Positions 1-7,511 are shown, counted from the first letter of the stretch. The stretch: DNA of 64,000 nt from Microbacterium hominis NBRC 15708 (GCF_001592125.1 NZ_BCWI01000003.1:1-64000); one strand, 5' to 3'. Numbers and translations: made by a program. The notes: a model not told the origin generated them from the sequence alone.

Positions 1-30
1 CCCCCCCCGGCCCGCCCTAGGCTGGATCGG

Positions 31-1269
31 GTGACCGCTCCCCGCCCCCGATCCCTCTGGCGGGGAAGGCTCCTCGCACTCGCGGGCGTCGTGCTCGTCG
101 CCTTCTCGCTGCGCTCCGCCGTGGCGGCGCTGTCCCCGATCCTCGCCGAGGTGCAGGAGGACTTCGCGGTGCCGACGTGGGTCGTCGGCCTCATCGGCAC
201 CGCTCCTCCCGTCTGCTTCGCCGTGTTCGGCATCGTGACGCCGATGCTCGAACGGCGTTTCGGGCTGCAGCGGCTGGCGGCGGCATCCATGGTCGTCGTG
301 ACGGCGGCGCTCATCTGGCGCGCGCTCGCCGGCGACGCCGTGACGCTGCTGGCGGCCACCGCGGTGCTGTTCGCCGCCGTCGGCGTCGGCAACGTGGTCC
401 TGCCGCCCCTGATCAAGGCGTACTTCCCCGATCGCATCGGCACGATGACCGCGCTCTACTCCGCGTTGCTCGCCGTGGCGGCCTTCGTGCCGCCGCTGGT
501 CGCGGTGCCCGTCGCGGATGCCGCGGGGTGGCGCTTCTCGCTCGGGATGTGGGCCGTCTTCGCGTTGCTCGCGGTGGTGCCGTGGGTCTCTCTCGTCGTC
601 CGGGCCCGTACCTCCGCCGCGCAGCAGTCGGCGGTCGCGATCGAGGAGCCCGCGCCGGGGGTGCTCGGACGCCTGCCGCGACTGTCGCTGGCGTGGGCAC
701 TGGCGGCGACCTTCGGCATCTCCGCCGCGAGCGTGTACGCGTGTTTCGCGTGGCTCCCGGTCGTGCTCGTGGACGTGGCCGGGGTCTCGCACGCCGAGGG
801 GGGCGCGCTGCTCTCGCTGTTCGGCGCGATGGGCCTGCCCTGGTCGATCCTGGTTCCGATCGTCATCACGCGGTGGCGACGCGTCGGCGTGATCTACGCG
901 GTCGCCCTGGTGGCGGGTCTCGCCGGTGTCGGGGGCATGGTGCTGGCCCCGACGGCCGCCACGATCCTGTGGGTCGTCCTGCTGGGCACCCCGCAGGCGC
1001 TGTTCCCCGCCGTACTCGTGCTCATCCAGCTGCGCACGCGCACGCACGAGGGCGCCGTGGCGCTGAGCGGCTTCGCGCAGAGCGTGGGCTACGCGATCGC
1101 GGCGCTGTTCCCGCTGATGTTCGCGGTGGTGCACGAGCTGACCGGCAGCTGGCAGCCGGTGCTCCTCGTCTTCGGCGCGCTGTTCCTGGCGGCGATCCCG
1201 ACCGGGATCATCGTGTCGAAGCCGCGCACCATCGAAGACGAGTGGGAGCGCCGCCACGGCGTGTGGTGA
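31..1269 (+). CDS. MFS transporter, CynX/NimT-like
   Basis: A 412-residue polytopic membrane protein with about 12 hydrophobic segments and a loop rich in charged residues near residue 200, the usual two-bundle MFS layout. The N-terminal stretch RSAVAALSPILAEVQEDF resembles the cyanate/nitroimidazole (CynX/NimT) branch of MFS permeases; the substrate cannot be read from sequence. The start is GTG at 31: a TAGGCT hexamer at 18-23 lies 7 nt upstream and there is no Shine-Dalgarno, which suggests a leaderless message. The stop at 1269 faces the convergent DUF3073 gene. Family confidence is high, substrate unknown. Confidence 0.85.
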   Translation: MTAPRPRSLWRGRLLALAGVVLVAFSLRSAVAALSPILAEVQEDFAVPTWVVGLIGTAPPVCFAVFGIVTPMLERRFGLQRLAAASMVVVTAALIWRALAGDAVTLLAATAVLFAAVGVGNVVLPPLIKAYFPDRIGTMTALYSALLAVAAFVPPLVAVPVADAAGWRFSLGMWAVFALLAVVPWVSLVVRARTSAAQQSAVAIEEPAPGVLGRLPRLSLAWALAATFGISAASVYACFAWLPVVLVDVAGVSHAEGGALLSLFGAMGLPWSILVPIVITRWRRVGVIYAVALVAGLAGVGGMVLAPTAATILWVVLLGTPQALFPAVLVLIQLRTRTHEGAVALSGFAQSVGYAIAALFPLMFAVVHELTGSWQPVLLVFGALFLAAIPTGIIVSKPRTIEDEWERRHGVW

Positions 1270-1297
1270 GGATCAGCGCGGTGCCGGGCCTGTGACG

Positions 1298-1381
1298 AAC
1301 GTCGGAGATTCCGACGACGCCGCGGTCCATGCCCGCACGCTCCTGCCTTCACAGAATCAGCGCGCTGAAAAGTCCGACGTT
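1298..1381. repeat. Inverted repeat between convergent genes, possible terminator
   Basis: AACGTCGGA at 1298-1306 pairs perfectly with TCCGACGTT at 1373-1381. Inside lie a further TCCGACG copy and a perfect 12-mer palindrome TCAGCGCGCTGA at about 1357-1368. It lies between the convergent MFS and DUF3073 genes, so bidirectional termination is the simplest role. Its 84-bp span also resembles the other palindromic elements of this window, although the motif order differs. Confidence 0.4.
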
Positions 1382-1419
1382 GCACACGTGACGCCGTTCA
1401 GCACGGCATGACGAGGGCG

Positions 1420-1599
1420 TCAGGCTGTCTCCAGCTCGTCCTCGTCGTCGGCATACTGATCGGCCCATTTGTCGACGTACGGGTCGTCCTCGTGGTGTCC
1501 GAGCTCCTTTTCGAGCGCGGAGTAGTTCACGGTGTAGGTGTCGTACTTCAGCTCGCGAGCGATCTTGGTGTGCTTCGCTTTCTGACGGCCACGCCCCAT
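1420..1599 (-). CDS. DUF3073 family small protein
   Basis: A 59-residue basic-then-acidic protein starting MGRGRQKAKHTKIARELKY, the signature N-terminus of DUF3073, followed by NYSALEKELG and an acidic tail. The family is conserved across actinobacteria and has no established function; the basic head suggests RNA or ribosome contact, which is inference. The longer open frame to 1707 is not used: ATG at 1599 is preceded by GAGGGGG, a strong ribosome binding site 7 nt upstream, and the family begins exactly here. It is divergent from the universal stress protein gene. Confidence 0.9.
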   Translation of the reverse strand: MGRGRQKAKHTKIARELKYDTYTVNYSALEKELGHHEDDPYVDKWADQYADDEDELETA

Positions 1600-1765
1600 G
1601 CGAGACCCCCTCATTTCTGAGTCACGGACGATGCGGTGTTCCGCACTTTGGTCCGGCGCATTCACGATGCGGTTGACGATCCGGCTTCCTGCCGGGAAGA
1701 GTAGCATTCAGAATAACACGGTGCCCCCGGCGCCTCGCGGTGCGGGGGAGGACGGGGAGGGTGTC

Positions 1766-2278
1766 ATGGTCGATCCGGATGAGAGCCCGGTCCCGCTCCA
1801 CGCGGTCGTGGTCGGCGCGATCCCCGACCAGCCGGCGCGGGTGCTCAAAGAGGCGGCGCGGTACGCGAAGCTCTTCCAGGCGCCCCTGATCGTCGCCCAC
1901 GTCGATGTCACGCGGTTCGTCACGTACGAAGATCCCGACGGTTATGTGCATTCGGCGCCGATCGACATCGACCTCGCCGTCGGAGAGGTGCAGCTCGCGG
2001 CGGTCCGGGATGCCGCGGCATCCGCGCTCGAGGGTTCGGGCGTGGAGTGGACCGTCACGCAGCTCGTGGGTGACCCGGCGCTGGCGATCAAGCATCTCGC
2101 CGAGCGCGCGCAGGCGCGCCTGATCGTCGTGGGCACGCGGCGTCGCGGGTTCGGCGAGTCGATCCGCGAGTTCTTCACGGGCTCGGTCGCCGCGCGGCTC
2201 GCGCACCGCCAGTCGCGCCCGATCCTCGTGGTCCCCCTGGAGGAGCCGCTCGACGACGATACTCCCTGGCCCGCCTAG
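1766..2278 (+). CDS. Universal stress protein (single UspA domain)
   Basis: A 170-residue protein with one UspA fold. The N-terminal strand is HAVVVGAIPDQP, and the C-terminal nucleotide-binding loop reads VVGTRRRGFGESIREFF then TGSVAARL, close to the G-2x-G-9x-G(S/T) ATP-binding pattern of this family, ending with the RPILVV strand. ATP-binding Usp proteins act in stress and hypoxia adaptation in actinobacteria. The start is ATG at 1766, after a GGGGAGGG ribosome binding site; the frame is open further upstream but the extension shows no family similarity. Confidence 0.85.
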   Translation: MVDPDESPVPLHAVVVGAIPDQPARVLKEAARYAKLFQAPLIVAHVDVTRFVTYEDPDGYVHSAPIDIDLAVGEVQLAAVRDAAASALEGSGVEWTVTQLVGDPALAIKHLAERAQARLIVVGTRRRGFGESIREFFTGSVAARLAHRQSRPILVVPLEEPLDDDTPWPA

Positions 2279-2296
2279 CTCTCTTCCCCCCCTCCC

Positions 2297-2378
2297 GCGA
2301 GCCGCTATGCCGCGGCCGAGCCGCCATCCGCTGTGCTGTACACCGCGTGGCGGCTCGCACAGGGGATAGCGGCTCGGC
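2297..2378. repeat. Palindromic element A1 (GAGCCGC family)
   Basis: Nested inverted repeats of about 82 bp. Outer arms GCGAGCCGCTAT (2297-2308) and ATAGCGGCTCGG (2366-2377) enclose inner arms CCGAGCCGCCAT (2316-2327) and GTGGCGGCTCG (2347-2357). Both arm pairs share the core GAGCCGC, so the order is motif, motif, spacer, inverted motif, inverted motif. The flanks are C-rich on the left and G-rich on the right, extending the symmetry. It lies between the convergent Usp and PadR genes. Similar copies are at 29295 and 45106. Confidence 0.75.
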
Positions 2379-2390
2379 AGGCAGGGGGGA

Positions 2391-3026
2391 TCAGCGCAGG
2401 GCGCGGGTCAGCGCGGCGAGCGCGTCGTCGAGCGCACGCGACAGGTCGTCGACGGCGGATGCCGCGAGTTCGCCGCCGTGTGCGAGATGCGTGCGCACAT
2501 CGGCGCGCACGGTCGCTCGGAACTCGCCGAGGATCGCCTCGGTGCGCCGCAGCTGCTCGCGGGACGACGCGCGCGCGTCATCGGACGGCGACGCGGATGC
2601 CGAGGCGCGGGCCTCGTCGCGATCGCGCTGCGCCTGGGCGCGCTCCGACTGGGCCGACGCCGCCAGATCCGCGCGGAGGCTCTTCATCGCCTCGCGCACG
2701 CTGCCGCGCACCTCGTCGGCGATGAGGCGGACGCTGTCGGCGAGTCCCGCCTCGATGCCCTCGAGCTCGTGCGCCCGCGCGGAGACCTCGGCGCGGCCCG
2801 CGTCCGTGATCTCGTAGACGGTCTTGCGACCGTCGACCACTTTCGTGACCAGGCCCTCCTCCTCCAGCTTGGACAGCCGCGGGTAGATCGTGCCGGCGCT
2901 CGGCGTGTACGTGCCGCCGGTGCGATCCGACAGCGCCTGCATCAGGTCGTAGCCGTGTCGGGGCGACTCGTCGAGGAGGTTCAGCAGGTAGAGGCGCAGG
3001 TCGCCGTGCGAGAAGACGGGGGGCAT
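2391..3026 (-). CDS. PadR family transcriptional regulator
   Basis: A 211-residue protein. Residues 1-90 form a PadR winged helix (LRLYLLNLLDESPRHGYDL, then GTIYPRLSKLEEEGLV and a YEITDAGR wing), followed by a long Ala/Arg/Glu-rich helical tail suited to dimerisation. PadR proteins are repressors that sense small molecules. The ATG at 3026 has GAGGAGG about 8 nt upstream and lies 2 nt behind the stop of the DUF4097 gene, so the two are one operon. The paired ATATATC palindromes ahead of that operon (3906-3948) are a likely operator for this protein. Confidence 0.9.
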   Translation of the reverse strand: MPPVFSHGDLRLYLLNLLDESPRHGYDLMQALSDRTGGTYTPSAGTIYPRLSKLEEEGLVTKVVDGRKTVYEITDAGRAEVSARAHELEGIEAGLADSVRLIADEVRGSVREAMKSLRADLAASAQSERAQAQRDRDEARASASASPSDDARASSREQLRRTEAILGEFRATVRADVRTHLAHGGELAASAVDDLSRALDDALAALTRALR

Positions 3027-3028
3027 CG

Positions 3029-3880
3029 TCAGACCTCCTCGGCGGTCGCGGAGGCCGCGGCATCCGGGGTCGCCGTGGCCCGACGCAGCACCGTGACGTC
3101 GCCCGACACGGAGTTCGCGCGGACGTCGGCGAAGCTGCCGCTGAGCTCGCCGACCGAGTCGACGTAGTTCGAGGGCCCGGATGTCGAGCGCTTGACGCCG
3201 TCGACCATGAGGCGGCCGCTGACGCTGCGCAGCACGAAGTTGGCCGGGTGGCCCTCGTCCAGGCGCACGGTGGCGTCGCCGGAGACCGTGTTGAGGCTGA
3301 CGACGTCGACGCGATCGGTCGAGTCGACGAGCATGCCGCCCGACACGGTGTCGATGGTCGCCTTGCGGATGCTGCCCGTCGCCGCGACGTCGCCGGAGAC
3401 CGAGTTGGCGCTCAGGGTGCCGTCGAGTCCGCGGATCTGCACGTCGCCCGAGACCGCGTTGACCGACAGGTCGCCCGTCAGGCCGTCGACGAAGATGTCG
3501 CCCGACACGGTGTTCAGACGCGCACCCGAGGCGAGCCCCGACACCAGGGCGCTCGCCGAGACGACGCCGAGGTTGAGGAGGATGCCGCGGGGGACCGCCA
3601 CGCTGATCTCGGCCTTGGGGCCGCCGGAGCCGAAGTTGCGGAACACCTCGAGGAAGTTGTCCCAGCGCAGCTGCGGGTGGTCGATCTCCACGACGTCGCC
3701 CGACGCCTCGATGCGGAGGTCCTTGATGGTCACGGCGTGCACCTCGATGCGCACCCCGGGCTCGTCGTGCGCGACGACATCCACCTGTCCGCCGACGAGT
3801 CCGATCTTGAGCTTGCGGACGTCTTCGAGGTCGATCACCCGGGTCTCGCCCGGCTTGATGAGCCACTTCTCGAGTGTCAT
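3029..3880 (-). CDS. DUF4097 beta-helix (adhesin-like) protein
   Basis: A 283-residue protein with the repeated TVSGD/SVSGDV turns of DUF4097 (for example VSGDIFVDG, VSGDVQIRG, VSGDVAATG, VSGDATVRL), a repeating parallel beta-strand architecture. It has no signal peptide or membrane segment, so it is probably cytoplasmic. DUF4097 genes are often paired with PadR regulators, and here the PadR gene follows 2 nt downstream. The function is not established; envelope-stress sensing is a common suggestion. The ATG at 3880 has AGGAGA 5-6 nt upstream. The promoter region carries two matching palindromic boxes. Confidence 0.85.
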   Translation of the reverse strand: MTLEKWLIKPGETRVIDLEDVRKLKIGLVGGQVDVVAHDEPGVRIEVHAVTIKDLRIEASGDVVEIDHPQLRWDNFLEVFRNFGSGGPKAEISVAVPRGILLNLGVVSASALVSGLASGARLNTVSGDIFVDGLTGDLSVNAVSGDVQIRGLDGTLSANSVSGDVAATGSIRKATIDTVSGGMLVDSTDRVDVVSLNTVSGDATVRLDEGHPANFVLRSVSGRLMVDGVKRSTSGPSNYVDSVGELSGSFADVRANSVSGDVTVLRRATATPDAAASATAEEV

Positions 3881-3905
3881 GGGTTTCTCCTGGGTTTTGG
3901 CGATT

Positions 3906-3948
3906 CGAGATATATCGCGTTGTGGCTAGAATAACACGATATATCTCG
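3906..3948 (-). promoter_or_regulatory. Probable PadR operator, paired palindromes
   Basis: CGAGATATATCG at 3906-3917 and its exact inverse CGATATATCTCG at 3937-3948 are separated by 19 bp, a centre-to-centre distance of 31 bp, about three helical turns. The match extends outward to 17 of 19 positions. On the minus strand a TATTCT hexamer (complement of 3928-3933) between the boxes could be the -10 of the DUF4097-PadR operon. Such AT-rich dyads stand out in this GC-rich sequence. Autoregulation by PadR is inferred. Confidence 0.65.
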
Positions 3949-3976
3949 ATTTGCCAGAGCCTTCGCCGACGTCTCC

Positions 3977-4007
3977 TTGACCTTGACGCGACGTCAACCT
4001 CTAGCGT
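3977..4007 (+). promoter_or_regulatory. MerR-type promoter with dyad in a 19-bp spacer
   Basis: A -35 TTGACC (3977-3982) and a -10 TAGCGT (4002-4007) are separated by 19 bp. The spacer contains the perfect inverted repeat TTGACG-CGA-CGTCAA (3983-3997). An overlong spacer with a central dyad is the hallmark of promoters twisted into activity by MerR proteins. The start codon of the MerR/TipA gene at 4015 is 7 nt beyond the -10, so the transcript is probably leaderless and autoregulated. Confidence 0.7.
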
Positions 4008-4014
4008 CGTCCTC

Positions 4015-4776
4015 ATGAACGACTGGTCGATCCAGCAGACCGCGCGCCTCGCGGGGACCACGAGCCGCACCCTGCGGCACTACGGCGAGCTCGGGCTGCT
4101 GCGGCCGAGCCGCGTGGGTGCCAACGGCTATCGGTACTACGACGCCGCGGCCCTCGTGCGCCTGCAGCGGATCCTGCTCCTGCGCGAGATGGGGCTCGCT
4201 CTGCCCGAGATCGCGGAGGTGCTCGAACGGCCCACGACCGAGACCGACGCGTTGCGGCGCCACCTGCGGGCACTGCACGAGGAGCAGGAACGGCTCGCGC
4301 GTCGGATCGCCTCGGTCGCATCGACCATCACCGCACTGGAGAAAGGAGAAGAGCCCATGGCCGAGAACATGTTCGACGGGTTCGACCACACGCGATACCA
4401 CGACGAGGTCATCGAGCGCTGGGGCGAGGCGGCGTACGCCGACGCGGACCGCTGGTGGCGAGGGCTGGATGCCGAGGGGCACCGCGACGCGAAGGCGCGG
4501 GTCGCCGCGCTCAACGCCGCGTGGGTGGATGCCGCCGGGCGCGGCCTCGACCCCGCCGGAGGCGAGGCCCAGGAGCTCGCCGCCCGTCACGTGGACTGGC
4601 TCCGCGGCATCCCGGGGACGCCCGCCGCGGCGCCGGACGGCGACATCGCCGGCTACCTGCGGGGGCTCGGCGAGATGTACGTCGCCGACCCGCGGTTCGC
4701 GGCGAACTACGGCGGCCCCGCCGGTGCGAAGTTCGTCCGCGCGTCACTCGACGCCTACGCCGCCGCGCAGCGGTGA
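4015..4776 (+). CDS. MerR family regulator with TipAS domain
   Basis: A 253-residue protein. Residues 1-70 form a MerR winged helix (IQQTARLAGTTSRTLRHYGELGLL, then GYRYYD and LQRILLLREMGL), residues 75-110 the dimerisation helix, and residues 115-253 a TipAS-type all-alpha domain (FDGFDHTRYHDEVIERWG, WWRGLD). TipAL of Streptomyces binds thiopeptides through this domain and activates its own promoter; by analogy this is a self-induced antibiotic-recognition regulator. The ATG at 4015 fits the MerR N-terminus and the promoter; the open frame continues upstream to 3874 but that part is not homologous. An internal ATG at 4357 preceded by GGAG (MAENMFDGFDHT) could give a stand-alone TipAS domain, as happens in tipA. 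Confidence 0.9.
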   Translation: MNDWSIQQTARLAGTTSRTLRHYGELGLLRPSRVGANGYRYYDAAALVRLQRILLLREMGLALPEIAEVLERPTTETDALRRHLRALHEEQERLARRIASVASTITALEKGEEPMAENMFDGFDHTRYHDEVIERWGEAAYADADRWWRGLDAEGHRDAKARVAALNAAWVDAAGRGLDPAGGEAQELAARHVDWLRGIPGTPAAAPDGDIAGYLRGLGEMYVADPRFAANYGGPAGAKFVRASLDAYAAAQR

Positions 4777-4857
4777 GGGCGCGCCGCCCATCCGTCCCGC
4801 GCTGTCGCTTCGGCATCCGAGATGCGACCACGCGGGACGGACGAGCGGCACACGCGA

Positions 4858-4893
4858 CCGCGCCGGCTCACCCCAGGGGGTGAACCGGCGCGG
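4858..4893. terminator. Bidirectional hairpin terminator
   Basis: Arms 4858-4874 and 4877-4893 match at 16 of 17 positions around a 2-nt loop; the core is CACCCC/GGGGTG. It lies between the convergent MerR/TipA gene (ends 4776) and the small membrane protein gene (ends 4909). There is no U-tract, as is usual for GC-rich actinobacterial terminators. Confidence 0.65.
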
Positions 4894-4908
4894 TCCGGGC
4901 GGTCGACG

Positions 4909-5070
4909 CTAGGCGCGACCGCCTCGCACGAGTCGCAGCAGGAACGCGATGATGGCGATGATGCCGACGATCAGGGCGACCCACAGCAGCCAGTTCAGGG
5001 CGGCGTTCATGCCGCCGACGATCGCAAGAACGATCGCGACGACGATGATGATGATCAGAGCGAGATTCAT
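4909..5070 (-). CDS. Small two-helix membrane protein (53 aa)
   Basis: A 53-residue frame starting MNLALIIIIIVVAIVLAIVGG and continuing MNAALNWLLWVALIVGIIAII, ending in a basic LLRLVRGGRA tail. It shows two transmembrane helices joined by a short NAAL turn, with the positive C-terminus predicted inside. ATG at 5070 has a GGAG about 7 nt upstream. Small hydrophobic proteins of this design are common and poorly characterised in Microbacteriaceae; no function can be assigned. The clean strand layout and ribosome binding site make it a likely real gene. Confidence 0.7.
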   Translation of the reverse strand: MNLALIIIIVVAIVLAIVGGMNAALNWLLWVALIVGIIAIIAFLLRLVRGGRA

Positions 5071-5178
5071 GTGATTGCTCCATTCTCGAGGGACTCCATG
5101 ACCCCCTGAAGCTAGTCGCGTTCGCGGCCGCGGGCACCCCCCTTGCCACGGGCTCTTCCCGTGCGATAGGGCCGTTAT

Positions 5179-5448
5179 ATGCCCCAGAACGACACCCCCG
5201 CGTCCCTGAAGGATCCGCAGCTCTACGAAGAGCTGCGCACGGACGGCGCATCGAAGCAGAAGGCCGGCCGCATCTCCAACGCCGCCGCCCGCGACGGCCG
5301 CACGGCCGTGGGTCGCCGCGGCGGCGCGGCGGGATCGTACGAGGACTGGACCGTCGCCGAGCTGCGCGGACGCGCCAAGGAACTCGGCATCCGCGGCTAC
5401 GCGAACGCGCGGAAGGCGGAGCTCGTCGACATGCTCCGCGACTCCTGA
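5179..5448 (+). CDS. Rho N-terminal-like / DUF7218 small protein
   Basis: An 89-residue protein. The C-terminal half, SYEDWTVAELRGRAKELGIRGYANARKAELVDMLR, is a Rho-N/SAP-type helix-extended-helix, a small nucleic-acid-binding motif. The N-terminal half, DPQLYEELRTDGASKQKAGRIS, is the conserved DUF7218-type segment. It is probably a DNA- or RNA-binding accessory protein. The topoisomerase IB gene starts one base after its stop, so the two are cotranscribed. A TAGGGC hexamer at 5167-5172 lies 6 nt before the ATG, which suggests leaderless expression. Confidence 0.75.
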   Translation: MPQNDTPASLKDPQLYEELRTDGASKQKAGRISNAAARDGRTAVGRRGGAAGSYEDWTVAELRGRAKELGIRGYANARKAELVDMLRDS

Positions 5449-5449
5449 G

Positions 5450-6412
5450 GTGGCGCGCCTTCGCAGGGTCCGGCCCGGCCGCGACCTCGGCTACCGACGC
5501 GTGCGCTCGGGCACGGGATTCCGCTACGTGGATGCCGACGGGTCGCCCCTCCCGGCCGCCGAGCGCGACCGCGTGCGGGCGCTCGTCATCCCGCCGGCCT
5601 GGGGCGACGTGTGGATCGCGGCGGCGGCCAACGGGCACATCCAGGCGACCGGCGTGGACGAGGCGGGCCGGATGCAGTACCTCTACCATCCGGACTGGTC
5701 GACCCGTCGCGACAAGGGCAAGTACGCCCGCGCGCTCGAGCTGGCCGAGCGTCTGCCGCATGCGCGCGGCCGCGTCACGGCATCCCTGCGCCGCGACGAT
5801 CTCGACCGGGAGCGGGTGCTGGCCACGGCCTTCCGCCTCCTCGATCAGGCGGCGCCGCGCGTGGGCAGCGAGCGGTACTTCTCCGCCCACGGGAGCCGGG
5901 GGCTCACGACGCTCCAACGACGCGACGCCCTCGTCGACGGCAGCGTCACGAGCCTGCGCTTTCCCGGCAAGAGCGGCAAACGGCAGCGCCTCGACGTCGA
6001 CGACGCCGACCTCGCCGTGGTGGTCGGACTCCTCGCGGCGGGGCGGCCCGCGGCGCCGCTGCTGGCCTACGTGCGCGGGCGTCGCCGGGTCGCGCTCACG
6101 CCGAAGGACGTGAACGCGTACGTGCGGGCGATGACCGGCGGAAGCTTCACCGCGAAGGACTTCCGCACCCTCCGCGGCACGATCCTCGCCGCCGACGCCC
6201 TCGCCCGCATCGGTCCGACGTCGACGAAGACCGATCGCAAGCGCGCCGAGGTCCTCGCGGTCAGAGCGACGGCCACGGCTCTGGGCAACACGCCCGCCGT
6301 CGCCAAGAGCTCGTACATCGACCCGCGGGTGTTCGCCCGTTACCGACGCGGCGTCCTGCTCGACACCTCCATTTCCCCGGAATCGGCGATCCGCGCCCTC
6401 CTCGCCTCGTGA
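5450..6412 (+). CDS. DNA topoisomerase IB
   Basis: A 320-residue bacterial/poxvirus-type topoisomerase IB, which relaxes supercoils by a 3'-phosphotyrosyl intermediate. The N-terminal beta domain carries GYRRVRSGTGFRYVDADG and IPPAWGDVWI. The catalytic domain has KYARALELAERLP, TAKDFRTLRGT (active-site Arg region), and AKSSYIDPRVF with Tyr289 as the expected nucleophile. The length is typical of the family. The GTG start lies one base after the stop of the Rho-N-like gene, so the pair is coupled. Confidence 0.93.
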   Translation: MARLRRVRPGRDLGYRRVRSGTGFRYVDADGSPLPAAERDRVRALVIPPAWGDVWIAAAANGHIQATGVDEAGRMQYLYHPDWSTRRDKGKYARALELAERLPHARGRVTASLRRDDLDRERVLATAFRLLDQAAPRVGSERYFSAHGSRGLTTLQRRDALVDGSVTSLRFPGKSGKRQRLDVDDADLAVVVGLLAAGRPAAPLLAYVRGRRRVALTPKDVNAYVRAMTGGSFTAKDFRTLRGTILAADALARIGPTSTKTDRKRAEVLAVRATATALGNTPAVAKSSYIDPRVFARYRRGVLLDTSISPESAIRALLAS

Positions 6413-6432
6413 GCCGGCGCTAGTCTGCGGAC

Positions 6433-6867
6433 GTGCCCCCCGCCCGCCGGTTCTCGCTCGTCGCTCTGCTGCTGGTGATCGTCGGCGGCATGGTCGGCGT
6501 GGCGCTGCGGGCGGTCGTCGTCGTGCCGCTGACCGCCGCCGGTCTGCATCCGCTCGTCGTCCCGGCCGCGACCCTCGTCGTCAACCTGATCGGTTCGCTG
6601 CTGCTCGGCGTCATCGTCGGATGGCTGGCGGATCGGCATCCACGCGCACGACTCTTCCTCGGCACCGGGGTCATGGGCGGGTTCACCACCTACAGCGCCT
6701 TCGCCGTCCAGGCCGTGACGACGGCGACCGCCTCGCCGTTCGTCGGCATCGCGCTCATCGTCGTCTCGCTGTTCGGCGGGGTGCTCGCCGCCGTCGCGGG
6801 TCTCGCCGTCGGCCGTCGCCTCGCGGACCGCCCGGGCGAGATCGAGCGGCCCGAGGACGCGGAATGA
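6433..6867 (+). CDS. crcB: CrcB/Fluc fluoride channel subunit 1
   Basis: A 144-residue protein with four transmembrane helices and the Fluc signatures VNLIGSLLLGVIVGW and GVMGGFTTYSAFAVQ. Fluc proteins are dual-topology fluoride channels; in Gram-positives two adjacent genes often encode an antiparallel heterodimer, as here. It has an extended, charged C-terminus. The GTG at 6433 is 6 nt behind TAGTCT (6421-6426), so the message appears leaderless and there is no space for a fluoride riboswitch. The next gene overlaps by ATGA. Confidence 0.92.
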   Translation: MPPARRFSLVALLLVIVGGMVGVALRAVVVVPLTAAGLHPLVVPAATLVVNLIGSLLLGVIVGWLADRHPRARLFLGTGVMGGFTTYSAFAVQAVTTATASPFVGIALIVVSLFGGVLAAVAGLAVGRRLADRPGEIERPEDAE

Positions 6868-7241
6868 GCGCGGTCGAGGTGGCGGCGCTCATCGTCGGCG
6901 GCGGGCTCGGGGCGGGGGCGCGCTATCTGATGGATGCCGCGGTCATGCGCGGCCGGTCGGGGGCGTTCCCCGTCGGCATCCTGCTGGTGAACGTGCTGGG
7001 GTCGTTCCTCCTCGGACTGCTGACGGGACTCGGCACGTCGGTCGCACCGGTGTGGATGAGCATCCTGGGTGTCGGGGTGCTCGGCGGCTTCACGACCTTC
7101 AGCACGGTCTCGACGGAGACGGCGCTGCTCGCCGAGCGGGGACGCCGCGACTGGGCGTGGATCAACCTCCTCGGCACGCTCGTGCTCTCGCTCGCCGCCG
7201 CGGCCCTCGGCCTGCTCCTCGGGGGCTTCTTCCCCCGCTGA
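6864..7241 (+). CDS. crcB: CrcB/Fluc fluoride channel subunit 2
   Basis: A 125-residue partner of the preceding Fluc subunit, with GGGLGAGARYLMD, GILLVNVLGSFLLGLL and GVLGGFTTFSTVSTE, the conserved Asn and the Phe-box region of the fluoride pore, and four membrane helices. It starts at the ATG overlapping the upstream stop (ATGA), so translation is coupled and a 1:1 heterodimer is expected. Confidence 0.92.
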   Translation: MSAVEVAALIVGGGLGAGARYLMDAAVMRGRSGAFPVGILLVNVLGSFLLGLLTGLGTSVAPVWMSILGVGVLGGFTTFSTVSTETALLAERGRRDWAWINLLGTLVLSLAAAALGLLLGGFFPR

Positions 7242-7329
7242 CCCGGCGCTCGTGCCGCGGGCCGGCCGGCGGCGCGGCCGGTGGCCCGGCGGGCGGCCGG
7301 CATCGGCCCGGCCGGCGTCCGTGCCGATG

Positions 7330-7399
7330 TGCAAGGGATGCCGAGCGACACGCCGCGGCATCCGTCGCCGAGGCGGCGCGTCGACGGGGCGCCCTTGCA
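7330..7399. repeat. Nested palindrome F between crcB and RND genes
   Basis: Outer arms TGCAAGGG (7330-7337) and CCCTTGCA (7392-7399) enclose inner arms GACACGCCGC (7347-7356) and GCGGCGCGTC (7373-7382, 9 of 10 paired). The span of 70 bp and the nested design match the other palindromic elements, although here the outer and inner motifs are unrelated. It may simply terminate the crcB operon. The rest of 7242-7511 holds the operator-like palindrome at 7455 and nothing else I can name. Confidence 0.45.
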
Positions 7400-7454
7400 G
7401 ATCGGGAAGGTGGCGGTGCGCGGATCGGAACCAGCGCGCGTGCGACAATGAAGC

Positions 7455-7472
7455 CGATACACGCGTGTATCG
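7455..7472. promoter_or_regulatory. Perfect 18-bp palindrome, likely repressor operator
   Basis: CGATACACGCGTGTATCG at 7455-7472 is a perfect palindrome 39 bp upstream of the RND permease start. TetR-family repressors of efflux genes commonly bind dyads of this size, and a GACAAT hexamer at 7444-7449, just upstream, could be a -10. No regulator gene is adjacent, so the protein would be encoded elsewhere. Confidence 0.6.
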
Positions 7473-7511
7473 AGCTTCTCGTGCGCGCCCGTCTGGAGAG
7501 CAAGGGTTCCC

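Noticed and set aside
1408..1620. Plus-strand 70-residue frame
   Set aside because: Antisense shadow of the DUF3073 gene.
6413..6432. Fluoride riboswitch ahead of crcB
   Set aside because: The TAGTCT -10 box is 6 nt before the GTG, leaving no leader for a riboswitch.
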